Source of the DNA: Stagnimonas sp965279705
Lineage (GTDB): Bacteria > Pseudomonadota > Gammaproteobacteria > Nevskiales > Nevskiaceae
Direction: 5' to 3'
NCBI GenBank assembly: GCA_965279705.1
Contig: OZ257257.1
Coordinates: 930,001-994,000 of the forward strand
Length of the DNA: 64,000 nucleotides
Shown piece after piece: positions 38,333-48,392 of the stretch (positions within the stretch are counted from its first letter, which is position 1; each line of letters starts with the position of its first letter). The notes under the pieces were generated by a model. The model ran no database searches, was not told the DNA's origin, and worked only from the letters and a program-made list of their open reading frames with translations. Made by a program: the position numbers and the translations under genes.

Positions 38333-38439
38333 GTTCTCCTCATGCGGTGTGGCGCGACGTTCAACCGATGGTTGCGTCAGGCTCGATAGCGCATGGTAGC
38401 CGCAAGTATCGACAGATTCTGTTGTTGGATTTACCTATT

Positions 38440-39921
38440 TCAGGGGTTCGCCGTCGCGTAGCCGATAAAGCCATCCAGACGCCACACCCGGTAGTCCAGT
38501 GACCAGCCCGGTACCACCGGCACATGGATGTCGGGCAGGCGGGTGGCACTCAGGAAACTATCGGCCATCTCGACGGGCAGAGCGGTTTCGCGGCTGACAA
38601 ACAGGAAATTGTGGTTGCCCTGACCCTGCATCGTCGTCACCAGCGCGTAATGGCTGTTGATGATGCCCTGCGGGTTCCACCAGACCGCATCGGCGCTTAG
38701 AGGACGGGCGTAGTAGCTCAGTTCGCTGATGGTGTCGCGCTCGTTGCTCAGCAATCGGGTGCCGGGATTCTGCTCCAGCAAGTCGGCCACTTTTGCGCCC
38801 AGCACATCCCAGCCCTGCACGCGCTTGTAGTAGTCGGTCTTGGCTGTCAGCTCGCGACCCGTGAGGTGGGCGATGGCGTGGTAGTGGTAGGCCGCGACCA
38901 TCGCCACAAGGTTGACGATCAGGCCGGCAATCAGCACGCCGCGACGGTTCGCTTGCAGCAGCCAAGCGACGACCCAGAGAGTGCCTGCCGCATAGGTCAT
39001 TGCCGCCCAGTTGGCGTTGGCGCGACCCAGCAGCGCCTGCACACTGATGAGCAGCAGAAACGGCAGGGTGAAGCAGGCCAGAAAGCGGCCGTGCGGGCTC
39101 TGCCACCACTGTTTAGTGCGGGCGATGAGCACCAGCAAGGCCACAAATAGCACCGGCCCCATGATGGCGGCCTGGCCGCTCAGGAACTCCTGCAATTCGT
39201 CCCAGTGCAGGCCGGGGCCGCTTTCGAGATTGCTGATGTCGGCGGTGTGCTGAAAGGTCGGCCAGCCATGCGTGTGGTTCCACCACAGATTGGGTGCGAA
39301 GACGACCGCCGCCACCAGCGCTGTCAGGTAGGGGCCGGGCTTGGCGAACTGCTTGCGCAGGGCCGGCGTGATGGCAAACCACAGCAGCGTCGACACCGCG
39401 AAGATGCCCATCGTGTACTTGGTGAGCAGCCCCACACCGCAGGCGACACCCAGCAGCAGCCACCAGCGCAAGCCGTCTTCGGCTACCGCCCGGTGCAGGG
39501 CGTAGAGCGCGCAGGTCCAGCACAGAAACAGCGGCACGTCGGTGGAAATGATGAGCGACGAGAACGCGACACCCGGCAGGGTGAAGAAACTCAGGGCCGT
39601 CCAGAACGCGACACGCGCATCGAACAGGCGCCGTGCCAGCGCATAGAGCACCAGCGTGGTCAGCGGATAGACGATCATCGCCCCGCTTTTGATCGCCAGT
39701 TCGCTATCGCCGAACAGCGTTGTGGTAGAGGCGATGAGTGCTGCGATCACCGGCGGCTTGGAGTAATAGCCCCAGTCCAGCGCCTGCGCCCACGTCCAGT
39801 ACTGCGCCTCGTCAACATACAGATTGAGGCCAGACCAGTGCAGCGCCAGCGCGCGGTAGAGCGTGCCGATGGCGAGAATCAGCAGGAGCCAGAAAATGCG
39901 ACGGTCAGCGGTGTCGTTCAT
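38440..39921 (-). CDS. Glycosyltransferase family 39 / ArnT-like membrane transferase
   Basis: Polytopic membrane protein of 493 residues. The N-terminal part has the family loop with acidic pair LYVDEAQYWTWAQALDWGYY followed by SKPPVIAAL, as in undecaprenyl-phosphate-sugar-dependent GT39/PMT_2 transferases, then many hydrophobic helices and a soluble C-terminal domain of about 130 residues. Such enzymes transfer a sugar from a lipid carrier to lipid A or a protein on the periplasmic side; the acceptor cannot be decided from sequence. It is divergent from lolC with 37 bases between the starts. Confidence 0.85.
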   Translation of the reverse strand: MNDTADRRIFWLLLILAIGTLYRALALHWSGLNLYVDEAQYWTWAQALDWGYYSKPPVIAALIASTTTLFGDSELAIKSGAMIVYPLTTLVLYALARRLFDARVAFWTALSFFTLPGVAFSSLIISTDVPLFLCWTCALYALHRAVAEDGLRWWLLLGVACGVGLLTKYTMGIFAVSTLLWFAITPALRKQFAKPGPYLTALVAAVVFAPNLWWNHTHGWPTFQHTADISNLESGPGLHWDELQEFLSGQAAIMGPVLFVALLVLIARTKQWWQSPHGRFLACFTLPFLLLISVQALLGRANANWAAMTYAAGTLWVVAWLLQANRRGVLIAGLIVNLVAMVAAYHYHAIAHLTGRELTAKTDYYKRVQGWDVLGAKVADLLEQNPGTRLLSNERDTISELSYYARPLSADAVWWNPQGIINSHYALVTTMQGQGNHNFLFVSRETALPVEMADSFLSATRLPDIHVPVVPGWSLDYRVWRLDGFIGYATANP

Positions 39922-39958
39922 CGAGGTGCTTGGTGGCGATATGCTCTAATTCTCGCCT

Positions 39959-41198
39959 ATGCGAAATCCTTACGAGCTCTACGCGGGCCTGCGGTACACC
40001 CGCGCCAAACGGCGCAACCATTTCATCTCCTTCATCTCGCTGGCGTCGATGCTCGGCATCGCCATCGGCGTGACGGCGCTCATCACGGTGCTGTCGGTGA
40101 TGAACGGCTTCGAGAAGGAGCTGCGCGTGCGCATTCTCGGCATGGCCTCGCACGCCACCATCTCGGCGCTGCGCGGCGGGCTGGAGGATTGGCCTGCGGT
40201 GGCCAAGCTGGCCGCGAGGAACTCCGAAATTATGGCGCTCGCCCCCTATGTGGAAGGCGAAGGCATGGTGAAGGCAGGCAGCGACCTCACCGGCACGCTG
40301 CTGCGCGGCGTGCTGCCGGAGGAAGAGGCCAAAGTCAGCGAGATTGCCCAGAAAATGAAGGTGGGTCAGCTCAGCGACCTCAAGGCGGGCGAGTTCAACA
40401 TTGTGCTGGGCAAGGAACTGGCGACCACGCTGGGTGTCGACGTGGGCGACAAGGTGGATCTGATGATCCCGCAGGCGAGCGTCACGCCCGCCGGCGTGCT
40501 GCCACGTTTCCGCCGCTTCACCGTCTCCGGTGTATTCAGCGTCGGCATGTACGAGTTCGACCGCGGCTTGGTGCTCATCCATCTTGCCGACGCGCAGGCG
40601 CTGTACCGCATGGGCAGCGATGTCACCGGCGTGCGCCTCAAGCTGCATGACCTGTTCAAGGCGCCGCAAGTAGCGCGAGAGCTGGCGGGCGAGCTGCCCG
40701 GCATCTACTACGTCAGCGACTGGACGCGCCAGCACGCCAATTTCTTCCGTGCCGTGAAGACCGAGAAGATGGTGATGTTCATCATCCTCTCGCTGATCGT
40801 CGGCGTCGCCGCCTTCAACATCGTCAGCACGCTGGTGATGGTGGTGCAGGACAAACAGGCGGACATCGCCATCCTGCGCACGCTGGGTGCGACGCCGCGC
40901 AGCATCATGGCCATCTTCATGGTGCAGGGCTCGATCATCGGCATCGTCGGCACCGCGCTCGGGGTTGTGGGCGGTGTGGCGCTGGCGCTCAACGTGCCGG
41001 TGCTGGTGCCGCTGTTGGAGCAGCTCACCAACCAGCAATTCCTTTCGCCGGATGTGTATTACATCAGCGATCTGCCATCCGAACTGAAGCTCAACGACGT
41101 GATACGCATCGGGCTGCTCTCGCTCTCGCTGGGCTTGCTTTCCACGCTGTATCCGGCCTATCGCGCTTCGCGCACGCAGCCTGCGGAGGCGCTCCGCT

Positions 41199-41206
<8 letters not shown>
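39959..41206 (+). CDS. lolC: Lipoprotein-releasing ABC transporter permease LolC/LolF-like
   Basis: Permease of 415 residues. The N-terminal part matches LolC/E: YELYAGLRYTRAKRRNHFIS, FISLASMLGIAIGVTALITV (segment 1), VLSVMNGFEKELRVRILGM. A large periplasmic domain follows, then three C-terminal segments with DIAILRTLGATPRSIMAIFM and LSTLYPAYRASRTQPAEAL. It extracts mature lipoproteins from the inner membrane for LolA. lolD overlaps its 3' end by 8 bases. No second permease (LolE) follows, so this may be the single-permease LolF arrangement, or lolE lies elsewhere. Confidence 0.92.
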
Positions 41207-41897
<691 letters not shown>

Positions 41898-41970
41898 GCG
41901 CACCGCAATCAGCGGTTGACAGCCAACCCGGTAAAAATCATCGGGTGGTGCCACTCAAAGGGAATGGATC

Positions 41971-42135
41971 ATGGAAGAAAAAAAAGTCGAAGACTTCAGC
42001 AAAACCACGATGTGGAAGAAGTCGATTGCCGCTGAAAAAGAGCGCGCCAACAGCCTGGTCGGCAAGACTTCGCTTATCGTGCTGACTCTCGGCGCCGCCG
42101 TAGCGGTGCTGGCCGGCGTTTACTTCTTCCTGTAG
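41971..42135 (+). CDS. Small single-pass membrane protein (54 aa)
   Basis: A short gene with AAAGGGA 9 bases upstream of its ATG. The N-terminal 31 residues are charged (MEEKKVEDFSKTTMWKKSIA... with many Lys and Glu), and the C-terminal 20 residues form one hydrophobic segment (LIVLTLGAAVAVLAGVYFFL) that ends at the stop, so it is tail-anchored with the N terminus in the cytoplasm. I do not recognise the family. It follows lolCD on the same strand and may be co-transcribed; a role with the Lol system is only an inference from position. Confidence 0.6.
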   Translation: MEEKKVEDFSKTTMWKKSIAAEKERANSLVGKTSLIVLTLGAAVAVLAGVYFFL

Positions 42136-42156
42136 TCGTCGTTCGCCGAGCGATGC

Positions 42157-43050
42157 TCAGCGTCTGTTGATTGCATCCGCGCGGCCAAGCCAGTCCAGCA
42201 GCAGGGCGTTGACCGTATCAGGCTGCTCGCGGTGCAGAAAATGCCCGGCACCGGGGACGGTCGTCCACTCGTAGTCGGCGCTGAAGTAATGGCGCTGGTC
42301 TTCGAGCATTTCCTTGCGCATGTCTTGGCCGCCGCACAGCACGCGGGTGGGCACGGTGATCGGCGCTTCGAGCCGTGTTTGTACAGCGGTTAATGCCGGG
42401 TCGGCTTTGCTGGGGCGGAACATCGCACGGTAATAGGCGAGGCTAGCTTCCAGTGCGCCTGGGGTGGCCATGTTGCTGCGAATTTCGGCGACGTGCAGCG
42501 CGTCGTCGAAATCAGGAGACCAGAGTTTCCACAGCGTTTCCAGAAACGCGTAATCGCGTCGGGCGCAGAGCCATTCCGGCAGCCAGGGCAGCTGGAACAG
42601 AAACCAGTGGAACGAACGCAATGCGTGCTTGGGCGAGCGCTTGAGCGTGGCGCGCACCTGCGCCGGATGCGGCACCGCCAGCAGCGCCGCACGCGCCACT
42701 TTTTCAGGGAACGCCGCCAGCACGCCGTAGCCGATTGCCGCGCCCCAGTCCTGCCCGATCAGCACACAGGGCTTGTCGGGGCTCAAGGTCTTGATGATTT
42801 CGGCCACATCGACAGCCAGCGTGGCGCGGTCGTAGTAGCTGCCGCGTGGTGGTATTTCCGTCGGCGGATAGCCACGCAGCCACGGTGCGACGGCGTGATA
42901 ACCCGCGTCGGCGAAAGCCGGCAGCTGGTGCTGCCAGGTGGTGGCGCTATCCGGGAAGCCGTGCAGAAACAAGGCCAGCGGGCCGTCGACAGGCCCGGCC
43001 TCGAGTGCTGCGAAGCGAAGGCCGTTGGCGTCGAAGCCGATCTGGCGCAT
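42157..43050 (-). CDS. Alpha/beta hydrolase, epoxide hydrolase-like
   Basis: Hydrolase of 297 residues. The oxyanion motif is LFLHGFPDSATTW. The nucleophile position is an aspartate in LIGQDWGAAIGYG rather than a serine, which is the pattern of soluble epoxide hydrolases and haloalkane dehalogenases, and the cap region contains YYRAMFRPSK. The catalytic histidine is in PGAGHFLHREQPD. The start ATG shares its A with the stop of the upstream hydroxylase gene (TGATG), so the two are coupled, suggesting the hydrolase works on the product of the hydroxylase. Epoxide hydrolase is the preferred call. Confidence 0.85.
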   Translation of the reverse strand: MRQIGFDANGLRFAALEAGPVDGPLALFLHGFPDSATTWQHQLPAFADAGYHAVAPWLRGYPPTEIPPRGSYYDRATLAVDVAEIIKTLSPDKPCVLIGQDWGAAIGYGVLAAFPEKVARAALLAVPHPAQVRATLKRSPKHALRSFHWFLFQLPWLPEWLCARRDYAFLETLWKLWSPDFDDALHVAEIRSNMATPGALEASLAYYRAMFRPSKADPALTAVQTRLEAPITVPTRVLCGGQDMRKEMLEDQRHYFSADYEWTTVPGAGHFLHREQPDTVNALLLDWLGRADAINRR

Positions 43051-43934
43051 CAGCGCCCCTGCTGTTGTGGCTGTGCTGTCGCCACAGTGTTTGCGCCTTC
43101 CGGCGTCCATTCGGGCGGCCCGAACACCCAGCCCAGCTTGTTGCGCACGCCCTTCGCTTTCCATGCCTGTTTGAGCATGTAGGCCCATTCGTGAGTGATG
43201 ACGACAAAGGGGTTGTAGCTGCTGATGTTATGCACCAGCCCATAGCGCACCGGCACGGTTTCGGAGGCGAAGGTGCCGAACCATTTGTCCCAGACGATCA
43301 GCCAGCCGCCATAGTTCTTGTCGATGTATTCGGGGTTGCTACCGTGGTGTGCGCGGTGGTGGCTGGGCGTATTCATGAAGCGCTCGAAGAATCCAATCCG
43401 CTTCACCGATTCGGTGTGAATCCAGAATTGATACAGCAGGTTCAAGCCTGCCGCGAGGGCGACGGCCACCGGGTGAAAGCCGATCAGCACCAGCGGCAAC
43501 CACAGCACCCAGGCCCAGGCCATCTCGATCACCGGCTGGCGCAGCGCGGTGGAGAGGTTGTAGTGCTGGCTGGAGTGATGGTTGACGTGATCCGCCCACA
43601 TGAAACGCACGCGGTGGCTGGCGCGGTGATACCAGTAGAAAGTGAAGTCCTCGGCCAGCCACAGCAGCGGCCAGGTCCACCACAGCAGCGGGCTTAAGTC
43701 GAACAGGCGGTGCTCGTAAACCGCGAACGAGACGGTGATGGTGAGCACCGCAAACACGGCGCGCATCACCAGATTGAACACGCCGAGGCTGATGCTGGTG
43801 GCGCTGTCGCGCCAGTGGTAACCCTTCAGGTGCGCGGCGCTGCGCAGCACCCAGATCTCGTAGGCCATGGCCACCAGAAAGTAGGGGATGGCGAGGTAAT
43901 AGAGGTTTTCAGTCAGCCAGTTCAGACGGTCCAT
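43050..43934 (-). CDS. Sterol desaturase/fatty acid hydroxylase family membrane enzyme
   Basis: Membrane di-iron oxygenase of 294 residues with about four hydrophobic segments. The histidine motifs are WYHRASHRVRFMW, DHVNHHSSQHYN and HHRAHHGSNPEY, which bind the two irons as in the fatty acid hydroxylase superfamily. It uses oxygen to hydroxylate or desaturate a lipid chain or sterol-like substrate; which one cannot be told. The ATG at 43934 has GGAG 9 bases upstream; an earlier in-frame ATG overlapping comEC's 5' region is not used. Its stop overlaps the epoxide hydrolase-like start. Confidence 0.9.
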   Translation of the reverse strand: MDRLNWLTENLYYLAIPYFLVAMAYEIWVLRSAAHLKGYHWRDSATSISLGVFNLVMRAVFAVLTITVSFAVYEHRLFDLSPLLWWTWPLLWLAEDFTFYWYHRASHRVRFMWADHVNHHSSQHYNLSTALRQPVIEMAWAWVLWLPLVLIGFHPVAVALAAGLNLLYQFWIHTESVKRIGFFERFMNTPSHHRAHHGSNPEYIDKNYGGWLIVWDKWFGTFASETVPVRYGLVHNISSYNPFVVITHEWAYMLKQAWKAKGVRNKLGWVFGPPEWTPEGANTVATAQPQQQGR

Positions 43935-43989
43935 CGCTGCTCTCCGTGCACAGTCGCTGTAGTCCGCGACGTTGCGGCATTCTACGTTC

Positions 43990-46302
43990 ATGCTGCGATT
44001 GATCCTCGCCTACACCGTTGCCGTGCTCGCCACGCAGGCACTGCCCGCGCTGCCGCCTTGGTGGCTGGGTGCGCTCGTGTTGGCATTGGCACTATGGCCG
44101 TGGCGCTACCGGCCGCTCACGCTGGCACTCGCCGTCGGTTTCGCCCTGACGCTTTGGCGTGCCGAAGTGCGCCTTGCCGACCGCTGGCCGGAGGAGCGCC
44201 AAGGCGAAGAGTTGGTCGTCACCGGTCACATCGCTTCTCTGCCCGAACGCGCGCAAGAGCAATGGGCCGCCCGCAACCACAGCGGCGGCGAAGCACCGCA
44301 AATCACCTGGCGCTTCACGTTTGAACCGGATGGTGGAGACGTGCCAGCGCGCATCCGCAGCAGCTGGTATCGCACGCCGGAAACGCTGCGCGGCGGTGAG
44401 TGCTGGCGCTTCACGCTGCGGCTCAAAAGCCCGCGCGGTTCGCAGAACCCCGATGGCTTCGACTACGAAGGCTGGCTCTATCGGCAAGGCCTGGGTGCCA
44501 ATGCCACCGTGCGCGCGGCCGAGCATTGCGACGATGTTGGGTTTTATCCGGTGCTGCGCTTGCGGCAGGCGATCCGTGACCGGCTCGACACCGCGCTGCC
44601 GCCAAGCCCTGCGCGTGGCGTGCTCACCGCTCTGGTGCTGGGCGATGCGAGCGGATTGCGCGATGCCGATTGGGATGCCTTCAGGCTCACCGGTACCTCG
44701 CATCTCGTCGCCATCTCGGGCTTCAATCTCGCCATCGTCGCGGGCTTTGCGTTCTTTCTATTGCGCTGGTCCTGGGGGGCGTGGCCGCTGCTCACGCGTC
44801 GCTTGCCGGCACAAAAAGCAGCGGCGATCGGTGCAGCGGGTATCGCTATTTTCTATGCGCTGCTTGCCGGCTTCGAGCCCCCCGTCACGCGCGCCTTGGT
44901 GATGCTGCTGATCGGCCTCGGCGCGCTGTTTCTCAACCGAAGCGCGCATCCCTTCCGCGTGTTGGCGCTGGCTTGGGGTGTGATCCTGCTCGCCGATCCC
45001 TTCGCCGTACTCAGTGCGGGTCTCTGGCTCTCGTTCGGCGCGGTTGCCGCCATCGTCTGGCTCGCCAGTGGGCGGCTGGGCACCGAGAGCGGCTGGCGCA
45101 CCGCCGTGCGCGTGCAGTTGCTGCTGACTCTGCTGCTGGCGCCACTGACGCTGTTCTTTTTCCAGGGCACAGCCTGGATCGCGCCCTTCGTGAACCTCGT
45201 GGCGGTGCCATGGTTCGCGCTGCTCACGCCGCTCGCCCTGGTGGCCGTGCTGCTGTTGTGGATCGCGCCAGTAGTCGCCACGCCGCTGTTGCAGCTCACC
45301 AACGCCGCACTCGCCGGCACTCACACCGTACTGCGCGCGCTGGCCGAAACCCACGCCGACGGCTGGCTGGCCGCAGCACCGCCAACCGCCTCGCTGCTGC
45401 TGGCCCTGTTCGGAGCCGCCCTGCTCACGATGCCGCGCGGTGTTCCCCTGCGTGCACTGGGCCTGCTCTGCCTGTTGCCACTTGCCGTGCCGCCGCACAC
45501 GGCGCCAAAGAGCGGCTTCACGCTGGCGGCGCTCGACGTCGGGCAGGGGCTCGCCGTAGTGGTGCGCACCGCAAACCACACGCTGCTGTTCGACACCGGC
45601 CCAGCCTACGAAGAGGGCTTCGATGCCGGCCGCTCCGTGGTCGTGCCTTATCTGCTGGGGCAGGGCGTGCGGCAGATCGACAGTCTGCTGATATCCCATG
45701 GCGATCTCGACCACCGCGGCGGCGCACCCGCTGTGCGCGCGGCACTGCATCCGCGGCAAGAACGCGGCGCGATGGCGGGCACACCCTGCGAGGCTGGGCA
45801 GACCTGGGAGTGGGACGACGTGCGCTTCACCATCCTCAATGGCCCCCCCGATGCGGTGGGCGAATCTTCACCCGACAACAACGGTGGCTGCGTGCTGCGC
45901 ATCGAGGCTGGCCGCCACGCCGCACTTCTGCCTGCCGATATCGAGCGGGATGCCGAAGCGCGCCTGCTGCAATCCCGCCCCGCAGCCGTGCGTGCCGATG
46001 TGCTACTCGCCGCCCACCACGGCAGTCGCACCTCATCCACGAGTGCGTTCGTCGATGCGGTGAACCCGGAGCTGGTGATTTTCAGCGCCGGCTACGCCAA
46101 CAGTTATCGTCATCCAAGGCCTGAAGTGGTCGAGCGGTTCCAGCGCTTGGGCAGTGCCATGCACATGACCGGACATGAAGGGACGATCACGCTACATATC
46201 GACCCCCAGACGGGTGTAGGCGACGTGCAGGCTTGGCGGCAAGTGTGGCCGCGGTATTGGTGGGCCAAGCCGCTGCCCGTGCCGGAACAAACCGTGCCGT
46301 AG
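43990..46302 (+). CDS. comEC: DNA internalization competence protein ComEC/Rec2
   Basis: Inner-membrane DNA channel of natural transformation, 770 residues. The N-terminal domain has segments and the OB-like region, then the Competence domain with SHLVAISGFNLAIVAGFAFF and several helices (about 220-490). The C-terminal metallo-beta-lactamase-like domain (about 510-760) has LDVGQGLAVVVRT, LFDTGP, SHGDLDHRGG and AAHHGSRTSS. The ATG at 43990 or one 18 bases upstream are both possible. The stop codon TAG lies in a palindromic repeat. Its presence indicates possible natural competence; pilus genes are not in the window. Confidence 0.94.
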   Translation: MLRLILAYTVAVLATQALPALPPWWLGALVLALALWPWRYRPLTLALAVGFALTLWRAEVRLADRWPEERQGEELVVTGHIASLPERAQEQWAARNHSGGEAPQITWRFTFEPDGGDVPARIRSSWYRTPETLRGGECWRFTLRLKSPRGSQNPDGFDYEGWLYRQGLGANATVRAAEHCDDVGFYPVLRLRQAIRDRLDTALPPSPARGVLTALVLGDASGLRDADWDAFRLTGTSHLVAISGFNLAIVAGFAFFLLRWSWGAWPLLTRRLPAQKAAAIGAAGIAIFYALLAGFEPPVTRALVMLLIGLGALFLNRSAHPFRVLALAWGVILLADPFAVLSAGLWLSFGAVAAIVWLASGRLGTESGWRTAVRVQLLLTLLLAPLTLFFFQGTAWIAPFVNLVAVPWFALLTPLALVAVLLLWIAPVVATPLLQLTNAALAGTHTVLRALAETHADGWLAAAPPTASLLLALFGAALLTMPRGVPLRALGLLCLLPLAVPPHTAPKSGFTLAALDVGQGLAVVVRTANHTLLFDTGPAYEEGFDAGRSVVVPYLLGQGVRQIDSLLISHGDLDHRGGAPAVRAALHPRQERGAMAGTPCEAGQTWEWDDVRFTILNGPPDAVGESSPDNNGGCVLRIEAGRHAALLPADIERDAEARLLQSRPAAVRADVLLAAHHGSRTSSTSAFVDAVNPELVIFSAGYANSYRHPRPEVVERFQRLGSAMHMTGHEGTITLHIDPQTGVGDVQAWRQVWPRYWWAKPLPVPEQTVP

Positions 46303-46376
46303 GGCGGGTCGTGCGCCGCCATGTCTGCGTCGTTCCAGCGAAATGGCGGATTACGCTGCGTGTACCCGCTCTACGG
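46297..46376. repeat. Palindromic repeat overlapping the comEC stop codon
   Basis: The 13-base ends CCGTAGGGCGGGT (46297-46309) and ACCCGCTCTACGG (46364-46376) pair with one mismatch. An inner pair, CGCCAT/ATGGCG, gives a partly folded interior. The wording (GTAGGGCGGG ... GGCGGATTACGC) is common among intergenic palindromic repeats of proteobacteria. The TAG of comEC (46300-46302) lies in the left arm. Confidence 0.7.
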
Positions 46377-46378
46377 CG

Positions 46379-46654
46379 CTAAATGCGCTTGATGAAGTTC
46401 GAGCATTTCGCCGACAGCACCCGGTCGCCTTCTTTCGCGCAGTCCTTGCACTGTCCGTCGGCATCGCTGTTGTAGAGGGGCAGATGCCCCCACGGCCCCT
46501 GATTGATTTCAGCCGCCTGCTCCTTCGAGAGCCGCCCCTTGATGCACTCCTCGTCGATCTTGCTGGGCCCTGCGCAAGCCACGATGATCGCGACCGTGAG
46601 CAACAGGCACGGCAAACGGATCAGTCGCAGCGAGTGATGGATCAGCAGTGGCAT
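46379..46654 (-). CDS. Small Cys-rich lipoprotein
   Basis: Protein of 91 residues starting MPLLIHHSLRLIRLP. The lipobox is IVAC in LLTVAIIVACAG, so it is predicted to be a membrane lipoprotein of about 62 residues after processing. The mature part has further cysteines, including DGQCKDCAKEGDRVLSAKC. A start 19 codons upstream would make the signal peptide unusually long, so I prefer 46654. I do not recognise the family. It is convergent with comEC and lies next to the palindromic repeat. Confidence 0.6.
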   Translation of the reverse strand: MPLLIHHSLRLIRLPCLLLTVAIIVACAGPSKIDEECIKGRLSKEQAAEINQGPWGHLPLYNSDADGQCKDCAKEGDRVLSAKCSNFIKRI

Positions 46655-46793
46655 GTTGTTATCGTCGGGTTGATAGTGGGGTGAGATTTGAGATGAGGAA
46701 GCCGGGTTCACGTTGGCTCTGCTGCCCAGCCTACGAACTACGCAAGATGCGTTTTTCTTTATCGTGACACGGTGTAATTCCTAGAACCCTTCA

Positions 46794-48377
46794 ATGCCCT
46801 ACGACGCCCTCATCCTCGGCGGTGGCCACAACGGCCTCGTCTGCGCCTGCTACCTCGCCCGTGCGGGTTTGAAGGTGCGAGTGCTCGAGCGGCGCAACGT
46901 GCTGGGCGGTGCGGCGGTCACTGAGGAGTTCGCGCCCGGCTTTCGCAACTCCACCGCCAGCTACACAGTGAGCCTGCTGCACCCAAAAGTGATCCGCGAT
47001 CTGAAACTGGTCGAGCATGGCTTGAAGATCGTCGAGCGGCCATTCTCCAACTTTCTACCTTTGGGCGACGAGCCGGGGCAGGGCATCCGTCTTGGTGGTG
47101 GATTGGCGGCGACACAGGCCGAGGTGGCGCGCTACTCCAAGCGTGATGCCGAGCGCCTGCCGGACTACTACGCCCTACTGGAGCGGGTCGCCAACGTGCT
47201 GCGTGCGATGCTGTTGCAGACACCACCCAATGTCGGTGGCGGTATCGGCGCGCTGCTGGAGGCCTGGAAGAGCGCGAAGGTGTTCAAGAATCTCGACCTC
47301 GCCACGCAGCGCGATGTGCTCGATCTCTTTGCACTCAGCGCGGGTGATCTGCTCGACCGCTGGTTCGAGTCCGCACCACTTAAAGCCTGCTTCGGCTTCG
47401 ACAGCATCGTCGGCAACTTTGCCTCGCTTTATGCACCGGGCAGCGCCTATGTGCTGCTGCACCACGTGTTCGGCGAGGTCAACGGCAAGTCCGGCGTGTG
47501 GGGCCATGCGCTGGGCGGCATGGGGGCGATCACACAGGCGATTGCCACCGAGGCGCGTGCGCTGGGCGTGACGCTTTCAACCGATTGCGCGGTGTCGCGC
47601 GTGCGCTCGCTGGGTAAGGTGATCGAGGTGCAATTGGAGAATGGAGAGGTGCTCACGGCCTCGCAGGTGGCCAGCAACCTCAACCCCAAGCTGCTGTTTA
47701 CGCGCCTGCTCGATGCGAACGAGCGCGATGCAGAAACCACGCAGCGCTTCGACGGCTACCAGTGCGAGAGCGCGACGCTGCGCATGAACGTCGCACTCAG
47801 CGAGCTGCCGGATTTCCGCTGCGCGCCCGGCACACAGCTACAGCCGCATCACCAGAGCGGCATCATCATGGCGCCTTCGCTGGGCTACATGGAGCGTGCC
47901 TACGTCGAGGCGCGCGAACTGGGCTGGACGAAAACGCCCATCGTCGAAATGCTGATCCCCTCCACGGTGGACGGCTCACTCGCCCCCAAGGGCCAGCATG
48001 TGGCGAGCTTGTTCTGCCAGCACTTCCGCTACACCTTGCCGGATGGCCGCAGCTGGGACGACGAGCGCGAGGCGGCGGCGGATGCGGTGATCGACGTGGT
48101 GCATCGCGCAGCACCCAACTTCAAGGCTAGCGTCATCGCGCGGCAGGTGCATACGCCGCTGGATCTCGAACGCAAGTTCGGCCTCGTCGGCGGCGACATC
48201 TTTCACGGCAAGCTCTCGCTCAACCAGCTGTTCAGCGCGCGGCCGCTGCTGGGCATGGGCGACTACCGCACGCCGATCAAGGGTCTGTATCTCTGCGGTT
48301 CGGCAACGCACCCGGGCGGAGGGGTCACCGGCATTCCCGGCCACAACGCGGCGCGGGAAATGCTGAAGGATTGGTAG
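46794..48377 (+). CDS. FAD-dependent oxidoreductase, phytoene desaturase/PYROXD2-like
   Basis: Flavoprotein of 527 residues. The dinucleotide site is LILGGGHNGLVCACYLARAG (6-25), followed by VRVLERRNVLGGAAVTEEF. The C-terminal FAD contact is GLYLCGSATHPGGGVTGIPG, typical of CrtI-like amine oxidase-type enzymes. It resembles the PYROXD2/CrtI branch rather than dedicated carotenoid desaturases; no other carotenoid gene is in the window, so the substrate is unknown. It is monocistronic, with 139 bases between it and the lipoprotein gene on the opposite strand. Confidence 0.88.
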   Translation: MPYDALILGGGHNGLVCACYLARAGLKVRVLERRNVLGGAAVTEEFAPGFRNSTASYTVSLLHPKVIRDLKLVEHGLKIVERPFSNFLPLGDEPGQGIRLGGGLAATQAEVARYSKRDAERLPDYYALLERVANVLRAMLLQTPPNVGGGIGALLEAWKSAKVFKNLDLATQRDVLDLFALSAGDLLDRWFESAPLKACFGFDSIVGNFASLYAPGSAYVLLHHVFGEVNGKSGVWGHALGGMGAITQAIATEARALGVTLSTDCAVSRVRSLGKVIEVQLENGEVLTASQVASNLNPKLLFTRLLDANERDAETTQRFDGYQCESATLRMNVALSELPDFRCAPGTQLQPHHQSGIIMAPSLGYMERAYVEARELGWTKTPIVEMLIPSTVDGSLAPKGQHVASLFCQHFRYTLPDGRSWDDEREAAADAVIDVVHRAAPNFKASVIARQVHTPLDLERKFGLVGGDIFHGKLSLNQLFSARPLLGMGDYRTPIKGLYLCGSATHPGGGVTGIPGHNAAREMLKDW

Positions 48378-48392
48378 TCACAGCACCCACTG

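Noticed and set aside
41916..41921. TTGACA box upstream of the 54-residue protein gene as a promoter
   Set aside because: No -10 box at 16-18 bases spacing, so a promoter is not supported.
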